A stretch of 37,989 bases of DNA from a virus, in the IMG/VR virus record IMGVR_UViG_3300005294_000850, positions 1-37,989 of that record; one strand, 5' to 3'. The notes beneath the pieces were generated by a model. The model had not been told where the DNA came from, did not search any database, and saw nothing but the letters and a program-made list of their open reading frames with translations. Shown here in pieces: positions 1 through 6,650 of the stretch. The first letter of the stretch is position 1, and every line of letters begins with the position of its first letter. The translations under genes were made by a program, and so were the position numbers.

Positions 1-45
1 GATACGCTATCCCAAAACGTGACAACCAAGCCCAAGGAACTGAAA

Positions 46-258
46 ATGCAAAATGATGACTTAACCTCCACGACTGATTTGGATAAAGAGCAACAAAAAA
101 TGTTCAGGGAAATGCTTGATGCTGAATCAGTTAATGACACCGTTAGGGCAACAAAAGCCCACAATCGAATTAAAGAAATTGAAGATGAACAACACAAGGC
201 ACATGCTGAAGCGCGTGCCTATTACTTGAAGAAACTACAAAAGGGGAAAAATGGCTAA
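46..258 (+). CDS. Small charged hypothetical protein
   Basis: Encodes about 70 residues, rich in Lys, Glu, Asp and Gln, with a predicted helical body and no recognisable domain. The ATG at 46 is preferred over an in-frame GTG at 19 because AAGGA at 34-38 sits 7 nt upstream of it. The end overlaps the next gene by 8 nt, so the two are probably translationally coupled. It is the first gene of the early cluster. Function unknown. Confidence 0.6.
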   Translation: MQNDDLTSTTDLDKEQQKMFREMLDAESVNDTVRATKAHNRIKEIEDEQHKAHAEARAYYLKKLQKGKNG

Positions 259-598
259 GAAATTCACCGAAATTGAAATTCTATTGGCTTGCAAAAAAGG
301 GCTTGGCTTGGCAACTGACTCCGCATTTGCAGATGCGTTGGGCATCTCGCGGCAAAAACTATACAACTGGTTGAACGGCATCAACAAGCCTTCAACCGAC
401 GTGTTGAAACTTTGGGCACTGGTACTTCTACCAGTTACTAAATGGAAAGCTCACCTAGCAATTGATTTACTAAAAACCCGTGGCATGTCTGCTGAAATTC
501 CTTGCACTTGTGACAGGAATGGAAATGGCGAGATCACAATAAAGAATCCTATTTGCCCAAAGCACTTTGAAGAAAAAGAATTGGAACCCGTGCACTGA
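251..598 (+). CDS. XRE-like helix-turn-helix DNA-binding protein
   Basis: A 115-residue protein. Residues about 20-60 (SAFADALGISRQKLYNWLNG, then KPSTDVLKLWALVL) look like a Cro/CI-type helix-turn-helix with the usual five-helix spacing. The C-terminal third carries a CTC pair and a CPKH motif (about residues 85-105) that could bind a metal. AAGGGG lies just before the ATG. As the most repressor-like small protein near the left end and near the integrase side, it is one candidate for binding the dispersed palindromes, but nothing here proves that. It could equally be an early-gene regulator. Confidence 0.65.
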   Translation: MAKKFTEIEILLACKKGLGLATDSAFADALGISRQKLYNWLNGINKPSTDVLKLWALVLLPVTKWKAHLAIDLLKTRGMSAEIPCTCDRNGNGEITIKNPICPKHFEEKELEPVH

Positions 599-631
599 GC
601 ATTGACAGAAACAAAAAAAGGAGAATAAGCA

Positions 632-1213
632 ATGAAAAAAATAAAACACACAAATCCTAATGGTTCAGTTGTAGAGATTTCAATTGGTGAGTGGGCTTCA
701 ATTGGTGCACGGGCTTCAATTGGTGAGTGGGCTTCAATTGGTGAAGGGGCTTCAATTGGTGAAGGGGCTTCAATTGGTGCACGGGCTTCAATTGGTGAGT
801 GGGCTTCAATTGGTGCACGGGCTTCAATTGGTGCACGGGCTTCAATTGGTGAGTGGGCTTCAATTGGTGAAGGGGCTTCAATTGGTGCACGGGCTTCAAT
901 TGGTGCACGGGCTTCAATTGGTGGGTGGGCTTCAATTGGTGAAGGGGCTTCAATCACAGACCAGTACAGTTATTTTGTAATAAACGATATTGGCTCTCGT
1001 CGTGCTCCTTGCGTTGTTCATGTTCATAAAAATCTTGGTGTTGTTGTAAGTACAGGATGTCAAAAAAACATCTTGCCAAAGGACTTTTACAAAAAGGTCA
1101 TTCTTAATCATGGAAAAACAGAACATGGGAAGCGCTATTTAGCACGTGTCAAATTTGCAGTCAAAGAAGTTTCGGAATGGCTAAAAGAACATTCGCAAGG
1201 GAAATCAAAATGA
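632..1213 (+). CDS. Hexapeptide-repeat (left-handed beta-helix) protein
   Basis: A 193-residue protein in three parts. Residues 1-18 are a lead-in. Residues 19-108 are fifteen consecutive six-residue repeats of the form G-x-x-A-S-I, where x-x is EW, AR, EG or GW. Residues 109-193 are a non-repetitive basic C-terminal region (around YFVINDIGSRRAP and VKEVSEWLKEH). The I-G-x-x-A-S periodicity matches the hexapeptide motif of left-handed parallel beta-helices, which in the family are common in acyltransferases; no transferase catalytic residue is evident. The helix could be a binding or mimicry surface. A good AAGGAG precedes the ATG. The stop overlaps the next start (ATGA). The repeats are nearly identical at the DNA level, so the array is young or kept uniform by recombination. 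Confidence 0.75.
   Translation: MKKIKHTNPNGSVVEISIGEWASIGARASIGEWASIGEGASIGEGASIGARASIGEWASIGARASIGARASIGEWASIGEGASIGARASIGARASIGGWASIGEGASITDQYSYFVINDIGSRRAPCVVHVHKNLGVVVSTGCQKNILPKDFYKKVILNHGKTEHGKRYLARVKFAVKEVSEWLKEHSQGKSK
686..955 (+). repeat. Fifteen tandem 18-bp coding repeats
   Basis: Fifteen in-frame 18-bp units of the form GGTNNNNNGGCTTCAATT. Twelve or more positions are invariant, and variation is almost confined to the second and third codons. Only four unit types occur: GAGTGG, GCACGG, GAAGGG and a single GGGTGG. In order the encoded dipeptides are EW, AR, EW, EG, EG, AR, EW, AR, AR, EW, EG, AR, AR, GW, EG. Unequal crossing-over or replication slippage would change the copy number in steps of six residues. 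Confidence 0.95.
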
Positions 1214-1500
1214 CCACCCCTGCTCTCACTTACACCACGTTAGTGCAACTACCAGAGATTGAATCATCCCATCTGCGTGAGGCGCAATGGGCATGTGACT
1301 GGTGGCGGCAACAATACGTGGAAGCAAAAGAAAAAAGCGAAAGTGCCTGGAAAACATATAGCGACGCAATCGACAATAACGAACCTCGTGAATACAAAGA
1401 TGCTTTATACGAAATTGCAAAAATATTCGATGCCATTCGCCGTGACACATGGGTCATGTGGGACCAGGCTAAGGCCATTTATTTGGCACTACACAACTAG
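1210..1500 (+). CDS. Hypothetical protein, helical
   Basis: About 96 residues from the ATG at 1210, which overlaps the stop of the hexapeptide-repeat gene (ATGA) and follows AAGGGA. An in-frame ATG at 1177 is possible but lies inside the previous gene without a clear ribosome site. The protein is rich in Trp, Tyr and Glu (WACDWWRQQYVEAKEKSES) and probably alpha-helical. No family recognised. Its tight coupling suggests co-expression with the repeat protein. Confidence 0.6.
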   Translation: MTTPALTYTTLVQLPEIESSHLREAQWACDWWRQQYVEAKEKSESAWKTYSDAIDNNEPREYKDALYEIAKIFDAIRRDTWVMWDQAKAIYLALHN

Positions 1501-1576
1501 GAGGACTTATCGAATAACTCAACCCAATCTCACTGTCTCAATTTTCAAACCAAACCACTAACTAAAGGAAAAACTA

Positions 1577-2326
1577 ATGACAACCCCAACAACTGAAACA
1601 AAAGAATTTGATCCGTTTGAAAGCGCTTCCAATCCCGTCGTGCAAACCTATGACATTTTTGGAAAGGTGGAGATTTCCGCCTGGGCTTGTGCTTTGGTCA
1701 GGGGCCACGGGAAAGTTGCCTACGATCCTGCTATCCATGAAAAGCGGTTCACTGCCGTTGATATTTTCATTCAACCCTTGCCGGAAATTGACGTTAAGTA
1801 TCCCAAGTCTCTGGAAGATCATCCAATCTCCGAAAGCAAAGAATGGGCAAGTATCACGCTTCAATCAATCAAGGCTCTTGGCATTGATAACGTGCGAGAA
1901 CTCAACGACAAGTGGGTCCGGGTTGCACGTGTACCCAATGGCAAGCAGTATGAAAAGAAAGACACTCAGGGGAACAAAACCGGGCAGATGGCTGATGAAA
2001 CCACTTTCAAATTTGTAGCTTTGTTTGCTGATGAGAACGAATGTCGTGCCGCTTACATTGCTGCTGGTGGTCAACCCAGTGGCAACGGTCACAACATTCC
2101 CACTCCTGTTGTGCCAACCTCCGAGAATACCGAAATGGCAACCGCTTATGCGTTTCTGAAAGTGATCGTTGGAAATGCTGCACGCGGGAAAACCACTTGG
2201 GCCGATGCCAAGGCTGCGGTTGCTCAGGCGCTGGCGCAATATCCGACCGTTGCGAAATTCTACACGGCGGATTCGGTCGAAACCGGTGGACTCATCACAG
2301 AGACAACCCAACTGCTGCCCTTCTAG
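1577..2326 (+). CDS. Phage early protein, possibly ssDNA-binding
   Basis: A 249-residue soluble protein preceded by AAAGGA. Its N-terminal two thirds look beta-rich (VEISAWACALVRGHGKV, FIQPLPEIDVKY, WVRVARVPNG, TFKFVALFADENECRAAY). A Pro/Asn/Gly linker and a helical tail follow, and the protein ends in LLPF. An OB-like beta core, a flexible linker and a terminal PF loosely recall SSB proteins, and the ERCC4 nuclease and RecT-like neighbours fit a recombination role. The tail is not strongly acidic, so the SSB idea is only a guess. Confidence 0.5.
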   Translation: MTTPTTETKEFDPFESASNPVVQTYDIFGKVEISAWACALVRGHGKVAYDPAIHEKRFTAVDIFIQPLPEIDVKYPKSLEDHPISESKEWASITLQSIKALGIDNVRELNDKWVRVARVPNGKQYEKKDTQGNKTGQMADETTFKFVALFADENECRAAYIAAGGQPSGNGHNIPTPVVPTSENTEMATAYAFLKVIVGNAARGKTTWADAKAAVAQALAQYPTVAKFYTADSVETGGLITETTQLLPF

Positions 2327-2335
2327 GTGATTGCA

Positions 2336-2581
2336 ATGGATCTTGTAATTTTCGTCAACCCGATCACTGAAAAGATTGAACAGATGCCACTGCAAATGGT
2401 TTGTGCTTATGTACCGTATGTCTCTTATTTGGATTTAGAGACCGCCGCCAAGGTCGCTGCGATCCGTGATGAAGAGGCAGCAACTAATTTGCTGCTGAGC
2501 GCCGCAGAACGATACTCAGTATCAGTCTCTGAGGGTTGCGAACTCGACATCCTCGCCATTGAGCCACCGTCACTACGGTAG
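2336..2581 (+). CDS. Small hypothetical early protein
   Basis: About 81 residues from the ATG at 2336, chosen because AGGTGA at 2324-2329 is correctly spaced; an upstream GTG at 2327 overlaps that site. No domain recognised. Codons near the end (RYSVSV) contain a perfect 13-bp copy of the dispersed palindrome at 2511-2523. Confidence 0.55.
   Translation: MDLVIFVNPITEKIEQMPLQMVCAYVPYVSYLDLETAAKVAAIRDEEAATNLLLSAAERYSVSVSEGCELDILAIEPPSLR
2511..2523. repeat. Dispersed palindrome, perfect 13-bp copy 1
   Basis: GATACT-C-AGTATC, a perfect dyad around one central base. It belongs to a window-wide family with core ATACT(C/G)AGTAT. Other copies (11-bp core coordinates): 6026-6036, 6254-6264, 7701-7711, 9488-9498, 11961-11971, 13319-13329, 14612-14622, 21714-21724, 22188-22198, 23122-23132, 26694-26704, 31384-31394, 31482-31492, 34397-34407, 36065-36075, 37697-37707. 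One-mismatch copies lie at 13601-13611, 23563-23573 and 25013-25023. The remaining perfect copies are listed separately. Confidence 0.9.
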
Positions 2582-2587
2582 TTCACT

Positions 2588-2611
2588 GGTGAGGGTTGAC
2601 ACACCCTCACC
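2588..2611 (+). other. Perfect hairpin 1 of a tandem pair
   Basis: GGTGAGGGT at 2588-2596 pairs perfectly with ACCCTCACC at 2603-2611 around a 6-nt loop, 6 nt after the preceding stop codon. It is followed by a pyrimidine-rich stretch (CTCTCCTTCTTT) rather than a clean T-run. It may be a weak terminator or a processing/stability element. Confidence 0.6.
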
Positions 2612-2624
2612 TCTCCTTCTTTAC

Positions 2625-2653
2625 GGTGGGTAGGTTGGTAGTACCTACCCACC
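2625..2653 (+). other. Perfect hairpin 2 of a tandem pair
   Basis: GGTGGGTAGGT at 2625-2635 pairs perfectly with ACCTACCCACC at 2643-2653, an 11-bp stem with a 7-nt loop. No T-run follows; the sequence continues with AAAAGCAATTATT and the ribosome site of the next gene. The two adjacent stems have related arms, so they can also pair with each other in part. Confidence 0.65.
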
Positions 2654-2678
2654 AAAAGCAATTATTCAGGATTTTATT

Positions 2679-2960
2679 ATGACTACAAAACATACTCCCG
2701 GTCCGTGGCAAGTTACGAACACTATGGGAAAAGTGGCAATCACAATTCCACATAACTCAATAGGAATTGCACCATACATCGTTTGTCACATTTGGCCGCA
2801 TATCGAGAAGGGTGAACCTGATGCCAATGCCCGCCTGATTGCTGCCGCACCTGAGTTGTTGGAAGCGGCAAAAAAAGCTCTTGAAGATTGCGTTGATTTG
2901 ATTGCCACAGAAGCGGGAATAGCTCTTGAAAAAGCTATTGCCAAAGCAGAGGGCAGATAA
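2679..2960 (+). CDS. HTPGPW-type conserved phage protein
   Basis: A 93-residue protein with the hallmarks of a very common phage-encoded family: KHTPGPWQV at the start and DANARLIAAAPELLEAAKKAL in the second half. The family function is not established as far as I know. The protein probably folds as a small beta domain followed by a helical hairpin. It lies 2 nt before the ERCC4 nuclease gene. Family membership is confident, function unknown. Confidence 0.8.
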   Translation: MTTKHTPGPWQVTNTMGKVAITIPHNSIGIAPYIVCHIWPHIEKGEPDANARLIAAAPELLEAAKKALEDCVDLIATEAGIALEKAIAKAEGR

Positions 2961-2962
2961 TC

Positions 2963-3712
2963 ATGTCACAAATCAATGCAATCATGATCGACAACCGTGA
3001 GCCTGAATTTTTTCAAAGGCTCAAATTCGGCGGCGTGCCAACGATGGTTATTCAGCTTGAAACCGGCGATGTGCAAGCAGTCACTGATGATGGTTGCACA
3101 TTGGTGTTTGAAAGAAAAACACCGTCTGATTTTCTCAACACTCTCAAAGAAGATCGTCTTTTCCCGCAACTTGCACGCATGACTGAACTTCGCAATGCGC
3201 AGTTGTACGGAGAATCACTGAACTACTGGCCTTATCTCATTGTAACTGGTCAGTTTCTACCAGGCTCCGATGGAAAGGTAGTTGCAGATGGTCGAGTAAC
3301 CGGATGGAGTTTTGCCAGTGTAATGGGAACACTTCTCAGCATTCAAGAGATGGGAGTGTTCGTAGTGTTCTGCAACGGTGACATGGATTATGAAAACGCA
3401 ATCCTGCGCATCGGCAAGCGGGATAGAAATCCAGAAACAAAAATATTCGCTCCCAGACCTGCGAGGACATTGGGACCGAAGATTGATTTTCTTACTGGTA
3501 TTCCTGGCATTGGCATTGAACATGCACAAAGTATTTTGCAATGGTCTGGCGACAACGTTGCACATGCTCTTATCGGTCTCACTGATATGGAAATCAAATC
3601 ACCCGTGGGATTGAACTTGCGCCGGAGATTTAGAGACCTGTTGGGATTGCAAGACTGCGAAAATTTCGAGATCACCGGAACCCAAATCACTGAACCAATT
3701 TTGAAAGGATAA
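2963..3712 (+). CDS. ERCC4/XPF-family nuclease with helix-hairpin-helix
   Basis: A 249-residue protein with an N-terminal ERCC4-type nuclease domain: D10-N-R-E-P, G35-D36, and the signature E50-R51-K52 followed by D56 (FERKTPSDF). These are the metal-binding residues of the XPF/MUS81 family. A helix-hairpin-helix-like segment follows near residues 178-192 (FLTGIPGIGIEHAQSIL). Such proteins cut branched or flapped DNA. With a RecT-like gene next but one, it probably acts in phage recombination or replication-fork processing. Archaeal XPF and some phage enzymes have the same two-domain order. Confidence 0.85.
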   Translation: MSQINAIMIDNREPEFFQRLKFGGVPTMVIQLETGDVQAVTDDGCTLVFERKTPSDFLNTLKEDRLFPQLARMTELRNAQLYGESLNYWPYLIVTGQFLPGSDGKVVADGRVTGWSFASVMGTLLSIQEMGVFVVFCNGDMDYENAILRIGKRDRNPETKIFAPRPARTLGPKIDFLTGIPGIGIEHAQSILQWSGDNVAHALIGLTDMEIKSPVGLNLRRRFRDLLGLQDCENFEITGTQITEPILKG

Positions 3713-3718
3713 CAACCA

Positions 3719-4093
3719 ATGACAAATGAATTCTCGGTTCTATTTACCCTTGAAGTGGAAAAGAATCCTAAATACCAATCTCCGATTATAGAGGTCTATG
3801 ACACTGAATATTTAGAACTTCCGAGGCAGGAAGGTCCGAATATACGAGACGTGCTTGAGCCTTATGAGATAGTACAGAACATCAATTGTTATGAGCCGGT
3901 GGAGGCACTCGAAAGCGGTACATATGATTGTTTACTTACTGGCACATGGGATTATGAATATTCCTATGACTGTGAAGGCAACAAAGATGCAGAACTAATG
4001 ATTGACATCAAGTTTTTCGCAACTCAAAAAACCAAGACAGAAGATGAAACCCCGGACGAATGGAAATTCCTTACTCCGGGAGCCAACGACTAA
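3719..4093 (+). CDS. Hypothetical acidic protein
   Basis: A 124-residue acidic protein rich in Tyr, Glu and Asp (TGTWDYEYSYDCEGNKDAEL), probably beta-rich. It has a clear AAAGGA ribosome site and sits between the nuclease and the RecT-like gene. No family recognised. A small nucleic-acid-mimicking or accessory role is conceivable from its charge, but this is inference only. Confidence 0.6.
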   Translation: MTNEFSVLFTLEVEKNPKYQSPIIEVYDTEYLELPRQEGPNIRDVLEPYEIVQNINCYEPVEALESGTYDCLLTGTWDYEYSYDCEGNKDAELMIDIKFFATQKTKTEDETPDEWKFLTPGAND

Positions 4094-4103
4094 GGATAAA
4101 CCA

Positions 4104-4844
4104 ATGACAACCAAAACCAAAACAACCGCAATCGAAAAACAAAAGACTGAAATCATCCCCACCGCGGCGACAAGAGAACTCACTCCTGGCGTATGGGCCA
4201 TGATTGAAAAGATGGCACCGGTGATGCATAAAGCACACTTGTTTGGGGTAACAAGTCCAGATCAAGCCGCGGCGATCATGCTAAAGGGTTATGAATTGGG
4301 ATTATCCATCACCGCAAGTTTTGAACTCGTGCAAGTTATTCAAGGCAAACCCGCGTTATCTCCTCGCGGCGCAATGGCAATCCTGCTCAGTCACCCTGCG
4401 GTACAGGAAATCAAGATCGAACGCATTACCGATGAAAAGAAAAATTTCTTTGGCTATCAATGTCACATGACCCGAAAGAACGGCTTTAGTTTCGTTGGTG
4501 CATTCACTCTTGAGGATGCACGACGTGCAGGTTTGCTGAAACCTGATTCTGGTTGGGTCAAGTATCCCGAAAATATGTGCATGTGGCGTGCTGTTGGCTT
4601 TGCCGCTGATGTGGTATTTCCTGATGTTACTGCTGGCATGACCAGTCTCATGAAAGCTCCGGAAATGTATGGCGTGGCACTGACCCAAGGTGGAGATGTG
4701 ATTGATGTTCCAAGTGTCGACCCGTTGCAAGAACTTGTCAATGATTTTGGTGCCGAGCGGGTTATGGAAGCCAATGACGGCAAGATCCCGACCAATGACC
4801 AAGTGGAAGAAGTACGACGCAAACTGCAAGAGGCACGTACCTAA
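4104..4844 (+). CDS. RecT-like single-strand annealing protein (probable)
   Basis: About 246 residues from the ATG at 4104, chosen because AAGGA at 4092-4096 precedes it. The segment MLKGYELGLSITASFELVQV, then GKPALSPRGAMAILLSHPAV, and later FTLEDARRAGLLK, WVKYPENMCMWRAVGFAADVVFPDV, resembles the conserved core of RecT/recombination proteins of phages (helical GYELG region, then a WxxYPxxMxxxRAxxxxxxxxFPD motif). These proteins anneal complementary single strands during recombination. No partner exonuclease is adjacent; the ERCC4 nuclease is the nearest candidate. Assigned from motif memory, so moderate confidence. Confidence 0.6.
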   Translation: MTTKTKTTAIEKQKTEIIPTAATRELTPGVWAMIEKMAPVMHKAHLFGVTSPDQAAAIMLKGYELGLSITASFELVQVIQGKPALSPRGAMAILLSHPAVQEIKIERITDEKKNFFGYQCHMTRKNGFSFVGAFTLEDARRAGLLKPDSGWVKYPENMCMWRAVGFAADVVFPDVTAGMTSLMKAPEMYGVALTQGGDVIDVPSVDPLQELVNDFGAERVMEANDGKIPTNDQVEEVRRKLQEART

Positions 4845-4857
4845 TCAATCCATAATC

Positions 4858-5140
4858 CTGCGGTACCCGTGACATGCTAGTTTCTATTCTCCTTATGGCT
4901 TGACGGTACTCGCGGGGCTTTGAATGTATCGGATGCAATCAATCCGCCATCTCGATTTGCATATCCGTTACAGAGTGCATTGGGTGCGTCGTACCACTTA
5001 GGTGACGTAAACAGTCCACAGGCCCAATACACGATGCCAAACCGTAATAGTCGGACGAAACTGTGTGCAATTCAAACTTGGCATTTAGAGCAAGAGCATG
5101 ATGGAGCTAGCCTTATCTAGCCTGTAAGTTCTTGCTCGAA
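4858..5140 (+). ncRNA. Candidate structured non-coding region, serial hairpins
   Basis: The gap 4845-5319 has no convincing gene. A 66-codon frame starting with TTG near 4920 lacks a ribosome site. Side-by-side stems are visible: GTGCATTGGG 4975-4984 with CCCAATACAC 5023-5032 (one mismatch), ATGCCAA 5034-5040 with TTGGCAT 5078-5084, and GAGCAAGA 5088-5095 with TCTTGCTC 5130-5137. The last encloses GCTAG 5106-5110 with CTAGC 5117-5121. Three stems abutting within a few nt suggest a folded RNA or a replication origin. Strand and boundaries are uncertain. Confidence 0.35.
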
Positions 5141-5155
5141 ATCCACCAACGCAAG

Positions 5156-5213
5156 TGCCAGCAGTTGCAAAGGTGAGACCACCAAAATTCAGATGATGAC
5201 AATTCTGCTGGCA
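5156..5213. repeat. 9-bp inverted repeat
   Basis: TGCCAGCAG at 5156-5164 is repeated in inverted form as CTGCTGGCA at 5205-5213 with a 40-nt loop. A short AAAATT in the loop (5184-5189) can also pair with AATTTT at 5231-5236, but that pairing is too simple to weigh. No gene is seen here. It may belong to the structured region just upstream. Confidence 0.4.
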
Positions 5214-5288
5214 AGCAATTATCCAAAATCAATTTTAGCCATTTTAGGATGCAAGTGTCAGACTTTGAAACCATACCCTTTCCTGACA

Positions 5289-5305
5289 TGTCACAGCTTG
5301 TGACA
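5289..5305. promoter_or_regulatory. Operator-like inverted repeat before a HTH gene
   Basis: TGTCACA and TGTGACA flank a 3-bp centre (GCT), giving a perfect 17-bp dyad that ends 15 nt before the ATG at 5320. The size and symmetry suit a dimeric repressor and the position suits repression of the following gene. No well-formed -35/-10 pair could be placed around it. Confidence 0.45.
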
Positions 5306-5319
5306 GAACGAGATATACC

Positions 5320-5625
5320 ATGCAACCCGTAAGTAAAGCCCGTGCCCGAAAACTCGCAAATTCACTATTGCGCCAAAACAAGGAAATCCCTTGGCGTGAC
5401 CTCGCAAAAACCTATGGAGTGGCCGCCGGAACACTGAACAGAATAGCCAAAAGTCACGGTGCATGGTTGCCAAAGGATGACTGCATACTGATTGCACTTG
5501 GCTTGACAGCTCCACGAAAACCCCACGTCAAACCTGAACTTCTACCAGGTGAGAAAGAAACCAAGAAACGGATTGCACTCATGGCAAAGAACTTACGAAA
5601 CTCATTCAAGGAATTTACATCATGA
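5320..5625 (+). CDS. Small HTH DNA-binding protein
   Basis: A 101-residue basic protein. Residues 8-45 (ARKLANSLLRQNKEIPWRDLAKTYGVAAGTLNRIAKSHGAWLP) look like a helix-turn-helix: a helix, then WRDLAKTYGVAAGTLNRIA as the turn and recognition helix. The C-terminal half is basic. The stop overlaps the next start by 4 nt (ATGA). It follows the hairpin-rich gap and a perfect dyad, so autoregulation is plausible. The Shine-Dalgarno sequence is weak. Confidence 0.6.
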   Translation: MQPVSKARARKLANSLLRQNKEIPWRDLAKTYGVAAGTLNRIAKSHGAWLPKDDCILIALGLTAPRKPHVKPELLPGEKETKKRIALMAKNLRNSFKEFTS

Positions 5626-6443
5626 GCAAATGTCAACTTACTTCCGATGGCGGCGGTATCTCCGTCAAAACACCTTATGACCCTGGCTTTGTGGCTGATT
5701 TGAAAAGCACGATCCCTTATACGGACCGGAGATACAAACCGGAAACAAAAACGTGGATTGTCACTCCCTCGTACGGAACAACACTGCAAGACCTGTGCAA
5801 TAAATATTTTGGTGAAATGCCATTGTTGCCCACGGGATTGAATGTAAGTCCTGCAATCACACAGAAGATTTTGGATGTGAGATACATCGGGCAGACTAAA
5901 GACCGTGGCACTGATGAACGCTCCGCTTATGGTTGGCATGCTAACGGGTGGAACGTGATCTTTCCAGAATCCGTGCTCCGTGGTTGGTTCGATGCTCCAT
6001 CGTATCCTGATGAACAACCAAACCTATACTCAGTATTGGCTTGTTCACGCACGGCGACCGATGACGAAATAAAGGGTGCATACCGAAGAATGGTCAAACA
6101 GTGGCATCCCGATCATTCAAAAGAGCCGAACGCGCACGAGCAATTCTTGACCATCCAACATGCCTATGAAGTACTAACTCGTAATAGAGAACGTTATGAC
6201 GTGGGTCTAGCCTTCGAGATGAGTCTACGCAATACGCCAAAAACAGATAACCAGTACTCAGTATCAAATGGTTATCGTTCACCCCTTCGATGTGGGCTGA
6301 TTATGTGTGAAGGCATTGAAAGCATGGGATTGTTTACTGTCTCAAAAATATTTGCCTGGGAAGATGTGAAAGATTCTTACGGTCGCACATTGGTATCAAG
6401 TTGGCCTAAAGGCGCTGATGCCTTCGAGGAAATCTGGGTGTGA
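5622..6443 (+). CDS. J-domain (DnaJ-like) protein
   Basis: A 273-residue protein. The N-terminal part (about residues 1-70: VKTPYDPGFVADLKSTIPYTDRRYKPETKTWIV) resembles the small beta domain seen before helicase-like domains. A J domain lies at about 130-195: LYSVLACSRTATDDEIKGAYRRMVKQW, the H162-P163-D164 motif, then FLTIQHAYEVLTRNRERYD. The HPD motif is what stimulates Hsp70 ATPase, so the protein may recruit host DnaK to a phage process. A further C-terminal domain ends in EEIWV. A second J-domain gene lies just downstream, with only a broken HTH gene between. A palindrome copy at 6026-6036 encodes LYSVL of the J domain. Confidence 0.8.
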   Translation: MSKCQLTSDGGGISVKTPYDPGFVADLKSTIPYTDRRYKPETKTWIVTPSYGTTLQDLCNKYFGEMPLLPTGLNVSPAITQKILDVRYIGQTKDRGTDERSAYGWHANGWNVIFPESVLRGWFDAPSYPDEQPNLYSVLACSRTATDDEIKGAYRRMVKQWHPDHSKEPNAHEQFLTIQHAYEVLTRNRERYDVGLAFEMSLRNTPKTDNQYSVSNGYRSPLRCGLIMCEGIESMGLFTVSKIFAWEDVKDSYGRTLVSSWPKGADAFEEIWV

Positions 6444-6444
6444 C

Positions 6445-6650
6445 ATGACAAAATTACTGCTGCTCAACTTTGTAAACAGTTTCAAGTCAATCGCCGAACC
6501 ATCTACCGAGACTTGGAGTTACTTCAAGAATTGAACGTCCCCTTGTACAAAAATGAGCGTGGGTTCACGATCATGGGCACATACAAAATTCCGTCCTATC
6601 GACCGGAACTCATAAATGAAATCTCAAAGGATACTACCCATGAACAATGA
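6445..6650 (+). pseudogene. Winged-HTH (HTH_11-type) gene with a frameshift after codon 3
   Basis: The ATG at 6445 follows the previous stop by 1 nt, but its frame stops after 29 codons. The -1 frame, from 6453 to the TGA at 6648, encodes a well-formed HTH_11/DeoR-like domain: ITAAQLCKQFQVNRRTIYRDL, then LELLQELNVPLYKNERGFTI. Reading ATG ACA AAA and then slipping back one base on the AAAA run at 6450-6453 joins the start exactly to ITAAQL. So one base is missing relative to an intact gene (mutation or sequencing error), or a -1 slip occurs there. The 3' end overlaps the next gene by 11 nt, as intact genes here do. Confidence 0.65.

Noticed and set aside
686-955. CRISPR array
   Set aside because: The repeats are 18 bp, contiguous and coding, with no spacers and no cas genes.
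451-980. Long repetitive open frames on both strands over the hexapeptide repeats
   Set aside because: They are other-frame readings of the 18-bp repeat (multiples of 3 keep all frames open); they lack ribosome sites and overlap a well-formed gene.
4920-5120. 66-codon frame starting with TTG
   Set aside because: No ribosome site and no protein-like features; the same bases form several abutting stems.
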